From: Nannochloropsis salina CCMP1776
Taxonomy: Eukaryota; Sar; Eustigmatophyceae; Eustigmatales; Monodopsidaceae
Reading direction: 5' to 3'
DNA: 64,000 nucleotides
Assembly: GCA_004565275.1 (NCBI GenBank)
Contig: SDOX01000021.1
Coordinates: 854,230-918,229 of the forward strand
The notes beneath the pieces are model-generated. The model did no database searches. It was given only the letters and a program-made list of their open reading frames with translations, and was not told the origin of the DNA. This document shows positions 20,585 to 31,050 of the stretch, one piece after another. Positions within the stretch are counted from its first letter, which is position 1. The number at the start of each line of letters is the position of its first letter. The position numbers were made by a program, and so were the translations under genes.

Positions 20585-20770
20585 TCAGAGAAGGCATAGC
20601 CCCGCTCAGATGCGATTAACCGAGACCGATATTGTGTGGGAAATAGTCATTGCGTGGCTTCCGGGACCAAAAGCCCTCAAATATTGCTGAGAAGTGTGTA
20701 CAGAGGCTTATCTAGTCGGTATGAGTGTCGCATGACTGGCATTTAATGTACAGGTGAAAAGATCTGTTAC

Positions 20771-20788
20771 TAACCCTAACCCTAACCT
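20771..20788 (+). repeat. Short interstitial telomere-like repeat (CCCTAA)
   Basis: TAACCCTAACCCTAACCT: nearly three units of the TTAGGG-type telomere repeat on the complementary strand. Too short to be a former chromosome end by itself; it may mark a repaired break or a Myb/teloblock-type promoter element. Confidence 0.5.
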
Positions 20789-21268
20789 TACCGGATGGCG
20801 CGAGCTCGGATTCGGATTAGTGAGCCACTACAGTGGTGGCCGTATTGGTACGACGTCTCATGGAATGCAGAGAAAGGGGGGACACCATGAGCCCGCGGCG
20901 TGGAGTTGGAAACGGTGTACCGCCCCAACTTGGCTGAGCGTTGACGTGGCTCTAGACATGGCCTTAGTTACATGGGGCTTTCTTTGATTTTTCGTTGTCG
21001 AAGCTCATGAAGAGACTATACAAGCAATGTTTCCCTCGTGAGACGAACACGCAAGAGTCCGCGAAGAGGCTTGTGATCTTAGGGCGCGTTAAATTGACGT
21101 AAGGTCTCCCTCAACCACTGCCTGTGATCGACCGAGGTAATGTGGGCGAGAGTCGTGGCCATGAGGAAAGATTATCTAGATCTAGGAAAGCAGAAAGTAT
21201 CCATTTGTCGCGCGATATATACCGCGCCCCACGATCAGGCTGAGTTCTGATGATGGGAGACGTTTAAA

Positions 21269-21334
21269 GTTTGTGTTACGCAAAGAAAGCATAGAGGAAA
21301 GGTTTGTGTTACGCAAAGAAAGCATAGAGGAAAG
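21269..21334 (+). repeat. Direct tandem duplication, 33-bp unit x2
   Basis: Two identical 33-bp copies, 21269-21301 and 21302-21334, in intergenic DNA. Identical copies suggest a recent event. Confidence 0.9.
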
Positions 21335-22374
21335 GAAGGCAGATGAATGACGATAAAGTGTTGTAATGCCGGTTGGATGCATCTGGCCTAACACATTGGG
21401 TACAAAGAGAAGCAACCCTCAGGAGAAACGTCTTGGCTCCATGATGGAAGCATTACGGTTTGGAATCGTCGCATGTCAGGGTTACTTTCCTTCTTTTCTC
21501 GACCGTCAGAGCAACAAGTACGTAACCAGTGATCACGTGCTCATGATGTAAGACAAGCTTGGGTCAAGAGTGCTGTTGCGCACGGCAGGGTACACACAGG
21601 AGTATCGACAACTTCGGAAAAAGATGTTGGATACCCGCCTTGTTACAAGCAGTACGGCCACCGCAAAATGTGTTGGCGGCGTCAGCAGCACTTATCAGCA
21701 AGGCGGTGGGTAAACGTAGCTTCGGGAGCGCTTGTTCATCCCTTTCCCCCCGAAAATAGTTAATGTTTCTTCCAACACCGCACATTATGGTGCTGCCTGA
21801 CGCCTTTGCGCCTCTCCTGCAAAAATCATCATGTCGAGCCAAGTCACCGCCGCTTCCTAGCTTTTGAAAACGCTTCAGCAGCAATCAAAGTACAAAACGT
21901 CTTGTTGTCTGCTGTTTTGCCAGAATTCCTCCCGTTAACGTTGATCTTCGTGACGCCGATGGTCATGAGGATGATGCCGCCGTGGCTGGAAACAACACAA
22001 CAAGTCGGCAGCTGGTCCAGTGAAAGTTCTTGTTCAAGGTCAAGAAACTGCTGGGTTATGACGAACCATAAACGTCAGCAACTGCTGCACATCTACGCGG
22101 ATTCATGATGGCGGGTTTGATTTTTTTTTCTTCGAAGAAACCACTAGCGGGTTGTTCCAGGGAGGGTCGAGGGGCTCTGCAGGAAGAGGAGGTTGGATGA
22201 CTCCTTTAGGTGTCATTTTGAGAGCGCGGAAGAAGTATGCTCACGGGTATGCAATAGACCTGCGCGTCTCACTTCGTTGTCTTCATTGTCGAACTCGCTG
22301 GTTTACTGCGTCAATTGTCGACATCTTGACAGGCAGAATCGCGGCAGTAGCAGCTACCGCCGCCACCACTCGAA

Positions 22375-23451
22375 ATGAAAGTCCGGAGAGGAGCCAAGAA
22401 GATCCGTCTGCAAGGGAAACGACAAAATCACAGCAAATTTTCGAAGCCTAAGACTGGGATGCACTCAGTTGTGCAAACAGTGTGGGAAGGTAAGGATTCC
22501 GTGAGGAAAAATCTCCAGAAACTGGGCGTCTCGGACGACCCCAATCGCACAACAGCGTTTTGTGCATCTCCCACCGGAAGTTCCGGCATAGACCCTCAAG
22601 AAGTTTTCAGCCTGCCCCCAGCTGAGCGTCGAGATCGAAATCCGCGACGACGTCCAATGAGTGCAGAGGATCAGGCGTACATTGTGAAACTCCTGATGGT
22701 TCATGGAAATGATTACAAGGTACGTGAAAGGATGAAGTATCTTAACCCTCCTGCTGTCATGATGTAAGACATCAATGTGATAGAGATATGTATATGCGTC
22801 AAAACACCGCGTCTTTTTGTTCTTTGCCCTGGTGCTGGTCCGCCTTATAGTCGCCTTCGGTCCCTCAGACCGTGCTTCACTACTAGCTGAGTCCTGTTGT
22901 TGTAATCTGATCTTCACGGCACTCAAATTTGTGAAGCTACATGGATGATGTTTTTTCATAAGGCCTCCTCGCTATCCCTGGATGAGCCAAGCCATGCGAA
23001 GGGGAAACGCGGCAGTTGATGCGTCAGGATGGACGGGGTGACGGGAGGCATGCTCACCAAAAAGGTGATCGGCTGCCCGTGGCCTGATGCCTCCTGGCGT
23101 GGCGCGCGCCGACGTCCCCTTTGGATGGGACTAGCAAGCATCGGAATCTTTGGGACGTTGGAGGCCCACATGCTCTCCTTTTCGTGTGGACAAGGAAATA
23201 CCCGATTTTTGTGAGGCTCCACCTGGAAGCGTCCGCAAGCTTGCTCAAATGCCTCTCTCGCGCCCCGCCGTTGTCGTCCTTACAATCGATTTTCAGCACT
23301 TACGAGTACGGGTCTTTATTCTCCCACGCAGGCTATGGAGCGGGACATGGAAGTGAACTGTTGGCAGCACGGCGAGGCTAAGCTCAAGAGCATGGCGGCC
23401 CGTTATCGTGGTCTGTCCTCTGGACAGTGCCTTGTCTCCTTGCATGCTTGA
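22375..23451 (+). CDS. NOP16: Nucleolar protein NOP16, 60S ribosome biogenesis
   Basis: Exon 1 is 22375-22719 and exon 2 is 23332-23451, joined in phase 0 across a 612-bp GT-AG intron, 154 aa. NOP16 is a small nucleolar factor that binds 25S/28S rRNA in early pre-60S particles. Seen: a basic N-terminus (MKVRRGAKKIRLQGKR), the middle motif VWEGKDSVRKNLQKLGV and DPN, and the C-terminal helix SAEDQAYIVKLLMVHGNDYK, which continues across the splice as AMERDMEVNCWQHGEAKLKS and then MAARYR, the family's terminal block. Without exon 2 the protein would lack that helix. Length is close to the human protein (178 aa). Confidence 0.88.
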
Positions 23452-23730
23452 CGAGACTGTCCATACGCATATGCTCAGTGCGGCACGTCAGGGTGTGGCT
23501 ATGTATAGGTAGTTGGAAATTGTGTGACCCGGGAGCATCCTTTTGAGCCGAGGCACAGGCGTAAGGAGTTAAAATCAAATCGACTGAGCCTGGCAATATT
23601 TTTGTTCTTTAAAGGAGACATTGATAAAGGTTCATTCGTTCGTCGAGTTCTACCTTGTCTAAGGTACGCGTAGTCGAAAACAGTTACTTGCTGTACACCG
23701 GGGTCTTCTCTAACGGCCCTGCCCCTCACT
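23452..23730. other. Convergent 3' region, NOP16 and plastid-type unknown
   Basis: 279 bp between convergent stops; presumably 3' UTRs. Nothing else seen. Confidence 0.4.
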
Positions 23731-24702
23731 TCAGTAGTCCCGGAACCGATTGTCCTTACTTCCCTGGGACTCGGGTATAAGGCATGTATCTGTGCCATTT
23801 CCCAGCCCGGAAAAGGTTCCCACTACGGGGCGCAGAAGCCAAGGCGGCAAGGGCGACCCGGGCCCTCGGTTCCGCACGACGACTCCACAGTGCATTTTGG
23901 GCCGATCCCCAAAGGAGTGCCAGATGAGCTCGGCGTGGTAAAAATACCGCAGACCACCTTCCTCCAGCTCCCAGTTGAGGCCATACTTGTCGTACTTCCA
24001 CTTGCCTTGGAGGGTAGGGGGCTCCGCCATTTTTGCCTTCTTTACGTGAGGCTTCCGCTTCCGTACCTTTCGAGACTGCGCACTTTCCCCCTTGCCTGCA
24101 CGTATTGCGGAGGGTAAAGCGGACTGGCCCGCTTTCTTCCTCCGCTTTGGGAAGAGAGGTGGTGAGTGTACCTCTTCTTCAACTTCGCAGCGGCCGTCGA
24201 CGTAGAATTGCATGTGTCGAACGACACGTCGAAAAAACGGAAAACGGCGCATGGAAATAGTCCAGCGCTGCATGCGCAGAGGATGTGGTTCTTCGGGCTC
24301 CTTACGGCGCAACACGAAGTTAAGTATCCTTGTTCCTAAGCGCTCCCATACGTCATCGTCAAATTCCCATCCACCTCCCCAAGCTAATACCAAGCGGGAG
24401 GAGGGAGGGCATGCTGTACCCGGGGCGCGCCGGCCTGGACAGGTTTCACCAGAACGGCGGCCAATAAAGGGAGCTCCTATGACTGCTGCGACATTCATTG
24501 CAGGCTGATGATGGCTTGCATGCACGGATCTGGGGGACGGGGAAATATACATCACGAACACCAGAATTTTGAGGAGCAAGAGGAGAGGGCATGTCACAGC
24601 GCCACCAACCGGCCCTCTGCTTGCGCATCTCTGATGGCTGCCATAAAGTGCCCGCGTCATGGAGCCAGCAACAAGCCCTGGAGCCTTGCGAATTGAGATC
24701 AT
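23731..24702 (-). CDS. Conserved-looking protein of unknown function, probably plastid or secretory
   Basis: I do not recognise a named family. From the ATG at 24702 it is 323 aa; a longer frame reaches an ATG at 24975 but would overlap the neighbour's 5' end. A hydrophobic core (LLLLLKILVFVMYI) ending SPSPRSVHA forms a good signal peptide. The middle holds a Lys/Arg-rich linker (about residues 215-240), and the end has a compact block with GKWKYDKYGLNWEL, GVVVRNRGPGSPLPP, LLRPVVGTFSGLG: the pattern of a conserved domain rather than chance. The last 20 residues are polar and may be altered by an unseen intron. Head-to-head with the helicase gene (363 bp). Confidence 0.55.
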   Translation of the reverse strand: MISIRKAPGLVAGSMTRALYGSHQRCASRGPVGGAVTCPLLLLLKILVFVMYISPSPRSVHASHHQPAMNVAAVIGAPFIGRRSGETCPGRRAPGTACPPSSRLVLAWGGGWEFDDDVWERLGTRILNFVLRRKEPEEPHPLRMQRWTISMRRFPFFRRVVRHMQFYVDGRCEVEEEVHSPPLFPKRRKKAGQSALPSAIRAGKGESAQSRKVRKRKPHVKKAKMAEPPTLQGKWKYDKYGLNWELEEGGLRYFYHAELIWHSFGDRPKMHCGVVVRNRGPGSPLPPWLLRPVVGTFSGLGNGTDTCLIPESQGSKDNRFRDY

Positions 24703-25065
24703 GTCAGTACTTGTATGACTGATACAAATTGATCGGGAAAAGGAAGAAAATGGAGGTCGAAAAAGTGATACGCCCCCACGCATTGGCTTCCGAGCTCTTT
24801 GGGTTTCCTGCTTGGGCCTCGCTCTGATTCCCACCAGACTGTGTAGGTCATACGTAATATACTCCCTTGCTTTGTTTACAAAGCATCTCGAGACGGTCCT
24901 TAAGAAGACAGTAATAATGATGCCTCTGTCACCATTCACATGACACCACAGACACCTGCAGCGCTTTTCCTCCATGACCAGCCATCATCGCAAACATTAA
25001 TACGCTTTTTGGGGGGGTGCATACGCACGACAGGGCCGCCAGGTCCTTCCTACCTTGAGAAGCAA
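24703..25065. promoter_or_regulatory. Divergent 5' region, unknown plastid-type gene and SMARCAL1-like gene
   Basis: 363 bp between opposing starts. In-frame ATGs upstream of both chosen starts overlap here, so one or both leaders may be slightly longer. Confidence 0.4.
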
Positions 25066-28000
25066 ATGGACACAGCGGCTTTAGAAAACTCACGGCCACT
25101 CATTATCAGCCAGGATCTATCAGCCTTGCAGGTGGATGGTTGTCGACTCGACCACGAGGCCCCTGGGCGGCGTACATCCCCTCCTCCCTGGGAGCATGAG
25201 AAGCAGAATTCTCGAGGGCAAGAGCAGACCGCACCCCATGTGCAGCGGCATGAAGATCTTGCGATTGATCTAACCTTGAATGACAGCGAGGATGGAGGCG
25301 ATGGATCTTCTTGTGATTTCGAAACGACAGAAAATGGAGAGAGACACATCGCAGCACCGCGATCGCAGCAGCAGCAAGCGCAGCAGCCGCGCTCGACTGC
25401 TCCGAGCACTCACGGGCCAAATGCTGGCTCGGGCTATGACGGTGTACAGCTCAACTCCTCCCAGTATGGTCAACCAGATTGCATCCAACAGACGCAGTTC
25501 ACACCCACACAGGAGGTAGCTGGGCACGGGCGACAGGGAGGAAGGCAACAAGACGAGCACGCTGGCGCCCTCGGAAGCAGAGGGAGGGATGGAGCGGGAG
25601 CATCTCTAATCCCCATGCCCTTGGCAATGGCTGCGACCCCCAACGAGCATCTGCGCCTGAAACACCAAGCCTTCCTGGCGGAGCAAGAGTTCTACCGGCA
25701 GCAAGAGCTCTACCGACGGGGGCGACCCTGGAACCGTGCTCCCGAGGTCCCCTCGGCTTCCACTCTCCCTGGACACATGCGAGTGCAGCCACCATTGGGC
25801 CCGGGGTCCGTGCAGTCGGGGGGGTACCCGCTGCCCTACTACCCTGCGTACGTGCAGAGCCGTGGCATGGGCGTGACCGGCGGGGTGGCAAGCAGTGCCA
25901 GCGCGGACAAGTACGGCGTCATGGGGAGGATCGGCACGATTGAGAGGCCCTCGTACGTGTCCGTGGCGCCCACCATTCATTTCGCAGTGTCCTCGGGTGG
26001 GGAGTTCGCGGCGAGGCTGACCGGGCCCGTCCCCGCTAGCGTGCTTTCCACCTTCCGCTTGACCCCTGGGGCCCGGCACAAGAAGAGCAAACGGCGCTGG
26101 TACTTCCCCTTGACCGCGCACAACAACCTGTGCGTGGCTGTGGACCAGCTTCGCCGCCAACATTACCGGGAGACGGGCGTCGTCCTGGCCCTCTCCCCCA
26201 TCCCCAACGACGTCCTGCGCCAGCTGAGCATCCAGACGGACGGAGAGCGGCTGGCCGAGAGCGAGTCCCAGAAACAGGCGCATGACAAGCTGGGCAAGCT
26301 CCTACCCCGGCGCTTGCTGGAGGCTATGGCGCCCTTCCAGAGGGAGGGGGTGTCATTTGTGGTGGACCGCGAGGGGCGGGGCCTGATCGCCGACGAGATG
26401 GGTCTGGGCAAGACCATCCAAGCCATCGCCGTCGCCTGCGTCTACAAAGCCGAGTGGCCCCTGCTTGTCATGTGCCCCTCCTCTGCCCGCTACCACTGGG
26501 AAGCAGAGCTCTTAAAGTGGCTTGACCGGGACGTGTTGAAAAAGGAGGAAATCCAGGTGGTGAAAGCGGGGAGGGAGCGCCTGCATGAGACGAGCAAGGT
26601 GGTCATCCTCTCCTACAGCCTGGCCCTCCGCCTCAAGGAGGTGCTCCGCGCGCCAGTCCGGAGCGCCGGGGTGGCGGCGGGGCACCGTCAACAAGCCCGC
26701 TTCCGTGTGGTCGTGGCGGACGAGTGCCATTACCTTAAAAACGCCGGCGCGCAACGGACCAAGGAGCTCTTGCCCCTGCTGGCCGAGGCCACGCGCGCCA
26801 TCCTCCTCTCGGGCACCCCGGCTCTCTCCCGTCCGCGTGAGCTGTGGACGCAACTGAATGTGCTGAACGGGCGAGCCTGGAGCGACATGTCCTCCTTCAT
26901 TCGTCGGTACTGCACCGGTGGCCGGGGCCGCAAGACGTCGGGGCCCGGGAAAAAGTGGCAGGGGCGCGGCCAAGGCGCCGCGAACCTCCGGGAACTGCAC
27001 GAGATGCTCAAGGCCACCGTTATGGTCCGTCGTCGGAAGAAGGATATTTTGACGGGCCTTCCGCCCAAGCGGCGCACCTTCCACAAGCTGGCAGTGCCGG
27101 AGCAGGCGATCCGGGGGAAGTTGGAGGGCGCCCTAGAGGCCCTGAGCATTGTCTCGGCCACGGCGAAGAAGCGGGCGAGGAAGCGGTCGAGGAGGCAGGC
27201 GGAGGGCGGGGGGGAGGAATCGGAGGATTTGTACGCCACCCTGGCCAGGCAGCGGCGGGAGCATAGAGCCAGAGAAAGTGGCATGGGCGCGGTTCCCCCT
27301 GGAGGCGAGGGGAAGGATGTCGGCACGGGCGCGGTTCCCCCTGGAGGCGAGACTGTCGCCGGGGCGGGAGCGAGTAGGCAAAGCATTGGAGCCTCACAAG
27401 GGGAAGGAGAAATGGGGGAGCCAGAGTCCGAGGTGTCGGGCGCAGCAATGGAGGACTGGAGCGCGCGGGAGATCCAGCAACGGAAGAAGGTGTTGCTGAT
27501 GGAGGTCTTCCGGCTGACGGGGACGGCCAAGATTCCGCTGGCCGTGGACCGTGTCAAAGCTCTGCTTGCCTCGGAGCTCTCGGGAAAGTTCCTCGTCTTC
27601 GCTCACCACATGAATGTGATGAACGGGATCGAAGACGGCTGCCTCCGCCACGTGCCGCACATCCGCATTGACGGCTCCACCCCCCCGCTTGAGCGACAGG
27701 CGCGAGTGGACACCTTTCAGACGGACACGGGCGTGCGCGTGGCCCTCCTGAGCCTCACGGCCGCGGGCCTGGCCTTGACCTTGACCGCCGCGAGCCGGGT
27801 CTTGTTCGCGGAGCTATTCTGGACGCCGGGTGCCTTGCTGCAGGCGGAGGACAGATGCCATCGGATCGGGCAGACGTCGGAGGTGGAGGTCGAGTACCTG
27901 CTGGCCAGGGGCACCTTGGACGACGCGCTCTGGCCGTTGATCCGGCGCAAGATGCGCGTGCTGGGAGAGCTCGTGGAGGGGGCGGAGGGCTTGGACCTGG

Positions 28001-28760
28001 AGGCGAGGGAGGAGGGGGGAACGGGGGGGGCAAAGGAGGGGGGAAGGTAAAGGAGGAGGAAGGAGGGAGGGAGGGAGTCAACGTGGGAGGAGCCAGAAAG
28101 ACTGGAGAAAAGAAACACGAAATGGAAGAGGACAATTGGGAGAAGAAGAAGGAGATCAGGGGGGCATGGAAGGGGCTAGAGGGGGAGGAGGAGGCGGAGG
28201 AGAAAGCGGAAGGGAAAGAAGAGAGTGGCAAGGGTAGTTGGAGAGTTGACAAGAAAACTGGAAATGCCGCAATGGCCAACCTCCTGATATCGACGGAGGA
28301 CAAGATGCGAGAAGGAAAGGAAGAGCGTTTGGAATCAGCCGAGGACTCAGGCCCTTTGTCGGGTAAGTCCGAATCCATCCTTCGTGAGTTGGCGCAAGAG
28401 GACCGCGATCGATGGAAGGGAGGCAGCGACACGGAGGAGGAGGGCGACGAAGATGCCGATGACGCAGATTGGGAGTCATCCGGACTCGATGATTCATCAG
28501 TGGGCTCCAGTGAGGAGGGTGTGTGTGAGCTTGTGACGATAGACGACGACGGAGACGAGGAGCAAGGGCAAGAAAGACCCGGACCGCAAGGCGAGCTCGG
28601 CAACGACACGCGTGTTCAGTTCTCCATGACTTCTTGTCCTGCGCCAGAAATAACCTCACATCACCAAGAGGGATATGAAAAGATGAGGGACGTGAAGAGC
28701 GCGAGAGATAATGGAATAGGGGGGGAAAGCGCAGAGGTAATAGTGCTCGACGATACTTGA
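25066..28760 (+). CDS. SMARCAL1: SMARCAL1/HARP-type SNF2 annealing helicase
   Basis: SNF2 ATPase that rewinds RPA-coated single-stranded DNA and remodels stalled forks. From the ATG at 25066 (another is at 24940) the main frame runs to a stop at 28048. N-terminus disordered and Gln-rich; HARP domain at about residues 305-365 (RRWYFPLTAHNNLC); Walker A in DEMGLGKT (about 440-447); DECH box in VVADECHYLKN; motif VI QAEDRCHRIGQ (about 925). A spacer between the helicase lobes contains a duplicated GAVPPGGE segment (27287-27350). The next frame stays open to 28760 and can be joined by a 50-nt GT-AG intron (28047-28096), adding an acidic tail that ends EVIVLDDT, a textbook SUMO-interacting motif; total 1214 aa. 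The core call is firm, the tail is inferred. Confidence 0.88.
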
Positions 28761-29458
28761 ACGGCGAGTGACTTATGGCAAATGTAAATATGCAAAGCTT
28801 TTGTACCATAGATTAGAGAGTGTGTATAAAGTGACAAATTAAACGATTCATATACGTACTTTCATCAGGCTTTTTTTCGAGATACTTTCTGTCGGATCTC
28901 GTTGCGGTGCTGCTCCCCCCCGCATGAGTACCAGTAAACTATCTTGGTCGAAATGAAGTATGCCTACGATTGTGCACTCCGAGGGACTCAATAAGAATCT
29001 TGGTGATCGGCATTTAAAGGCGACAATTAGAAAGTGCCAAAAACTAAGCACTTTGCGGATGACATGTCTAGGACGAAATGATTGGATAGTCATTCCAAGT
29101 AAAACATGCCTGCGCATAACAGGAGAGTGCACACGTCAGAGTACAAAAAGCAAAATAAAACTTTAGCAGAGAGCCAAACCTGAATATTTCTTAGTCCAAG
29201 GTGATTAGATAAAACTTGAGAAGCGAAGTAAAGCCTAATACACTGCCACTCAGTCTTCGGGGGGGAGGAGGTTGTTCTACGTTCCAACAGCAAGATACGA
29301 AGTCGGCAGGGAGGCGAGGGGCCACGCGTGGAGCCCCACGTATGTCATGTGTGAAGCCAGCATCTTGCTTGTCCATCTACCATATGTACATGCACTGTTA
29401 TGAGGAGAAATCCTCACCGAGAGTCTCTGCCATTTGTTCCCCTGACTTTCCCTAGGAA
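28761..29458. other. Intergenic, SMARCAL1-like to AATF
   Basis: 698 bp between two plus-strand genes. No conserved frame; it should hold the AATF promoter. Confidence 0.4.
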
Positions 29459-30944
29459 ATGGCCAAGGTGAGAGGTCAGTTGCTTCGCGACATTGCCGCC
29501 CTTACCACCTTTGGAGAGGGGGCGGAGGGATACCGAGATGGAGACGAGGACACTTATGAGGACGGAACAAACGCGGGCCTCGCGCAATATAAGAATGGAT
29601 GGATAAATGGTGGTGATGGAGGAGGTGATGGCACGTGGGTCGTGGAAGGAGAGGACGGAAAGAGTGGCTCGGGAGCTTCTACGGGTCGTTCGAGATTGCG
29701 GATGGAGCGAGCAATGGATTTCGTGGACGAGGATGAAAGATATCGTGGGGAGAAAATTTTGCGGAGGGCTTTGGTGGATGAGGATGAGGATGAGGATGAG
29801 GATGAGGAAAGCGGTGCTAATTCTGGGCCTGAAGGAGACGAAGACGTGAGCAGCAGCGAGATGTCTAGCCAACAGGTAAGCGAGGACGAGCATAAAAAGG
29901 AATCCACTTTGGAGGAGGAAATTGAAAAACTCCGGCAAGACAAAGGAGGAATGGCGTTGCTTTTGAAGCGCTCCAACGACGAGCAGCAGCTCAAAGCGGC
30001 GCAAGCGCGGAAGCACCGGGACATGTGGAACAAACTTTTGGAAGTGCGCATCCTTTTGCAGCGACTTCTAGGCATGGCAAACCGTTTTCCACGCGACAAG
30101 GCTTATGACGAGTACTGCAGGGTGGACGGAAGCGGCGAAACTCGGGCCAAGTTCAAAGAGGTGTCAAGGGGGTTGCGAGGGTTGCTGGAGACGTTGGTGA
30201 GGGCGCGCGCTGAGCAGGCGGCGGGTTTGGAGGGAGGGGTGGCAGGGACGCCCGAAGGAAGGAGGAAACGGGCACGGGCGACAAACGCGGCCTTCCTGGC
30301 CGGGTCGAGCCATGTGGGAGGCGAGGGGGATCCGTGGGCGGAGACGCAAGAGGACTACAGACGTTGCCGCGCGCACTGGGTGCAGGTCCTGGATGCGGCG
30401 CATCAGCGAGCGACCTTGTCCTGGGCGGTGTCGAAGAAGTTTCGGGTCGTGCAGCAAGGGCTGTGGCCTGCGATCGAGGCCGCGGCCAGGACCACGCGGA
30501 ACGTGCACCGGGCGCACCTGACTCGCGCGCAGGCGTTGGCAGCGGGGCTATTTACCGGCGTTGGCGGGGGCGAGGGGGAGGGAGAGGGGCAGGAAGGGGG
30601 GGGGGCCGAGGCTGTGGAGGACGTGGACCTGGAGGCCTTTGACGACTCGGAGCTGTACCAGCAACTGCTGCGCGATTACATGCAAGCGGGGGCGGGGGGT
30701 AGGGGTAGGGGGACTGGCGGGGCTGGGCAGATCTTCCGGGAGGGCGAGCAGGAAGAAGAAAGTGGACACCAAGGCCTCGAAAGGGCGCAAGATCCGCTAC
30801 AGCGTGCACCCGAAGCTGGAGCACTTCATGTTCCCCGTGGACCCGCCCTGTCCCACGGACAGAAACCGCTTGTTCGCCTCGCTCCCGGGCAGGGTGGGCA
30901 GGGCGACGGCGGCGGCGGAGGGGGAAGGGACCGGACGGGGGTGA
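29459..30944 (+). CDS. AATF: AATF/Bfr2 small-subunit processome factor
   Basis: Bfr2/AATF acts in the ANN complex for 18S rRNA maturation in the nucleolus. Seen in the main frame: acidic repeats (DEDEDEDEDEE), EEEIEKLRQDKGGMALLLKR, and the AATF N-domain HRDMWNKLLEVRILLQRLL. Later DDSELYQQLLRDY appears. The conserved C-terminal block, KKVDTKASKGRKIRY and SVHPKLEHFM, lies in a different frame. The frames join exactly if a 49-nt GC-AG intron is removed (30682-30730): exon 1 29459-30681, exon 2 30731-30944, 478 aa, reading RDYISSGRASRKKKVDTK. Alternatively a one-base error in the adjacent G-runs shifts the frame. Both halves are certainly AATF. Convergent with TSR3, only about 106 bp apart. Confidence 0.88.
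29776..29810 (+). repeat. (GATGAG)n microsatellite in AATF coding sequence
   Basis: About five units of GATGAG encode an alternating Asp-Glu run in the acidic region of the AATF homologue. Length is likely polymorphic in steps of two residues. Confidence 0.8.
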
Positions 30945-31050
30945 CGAGGCGGGCGACGGAGTCATCAGACGGGGCCCCAAAGGAAAAAAAAAAGGCTTGG
31001 CTCGAGGTTTATTTCCCATGTGCATTATTTACACTCGCCTAAAGCTCACC

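Larger units (their letters stand above)
20585..22374. other. 1.8 kb intergenic region, PX-like gene to NOP16
   Basis: Only short unconserved frames are found. It contains a telomere-like triplet of CCCTAA (20771-20788) and a 33-bp tandem duplication (21269-21334). It should include the NOP16 promoter. No gene supported. Confidence 0.4.

Noticed and set aside
18320-21334. CRISPR-like or mobile-element origin for the repeats
   Set aside because: Copies are few, degenerate or simply tandem, with no transposase frame, terminal inverted repeats or target-site duplications; the setting is a eukaryotic nucleus.
27855-28760. Independent Glu-rich protein downstream of SMARCAL1
   Set aside because: The first 190 bases are a shadow of the helicase; the remainder is better explained as the spliced acidic tail.
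30561-30944. Separate gene in the second frame at the end of AATF
   Set aside because: Its second half is the conserved AATF C-terminal block, so it is part of AATF and not an independent gene; its first half is a shadow.
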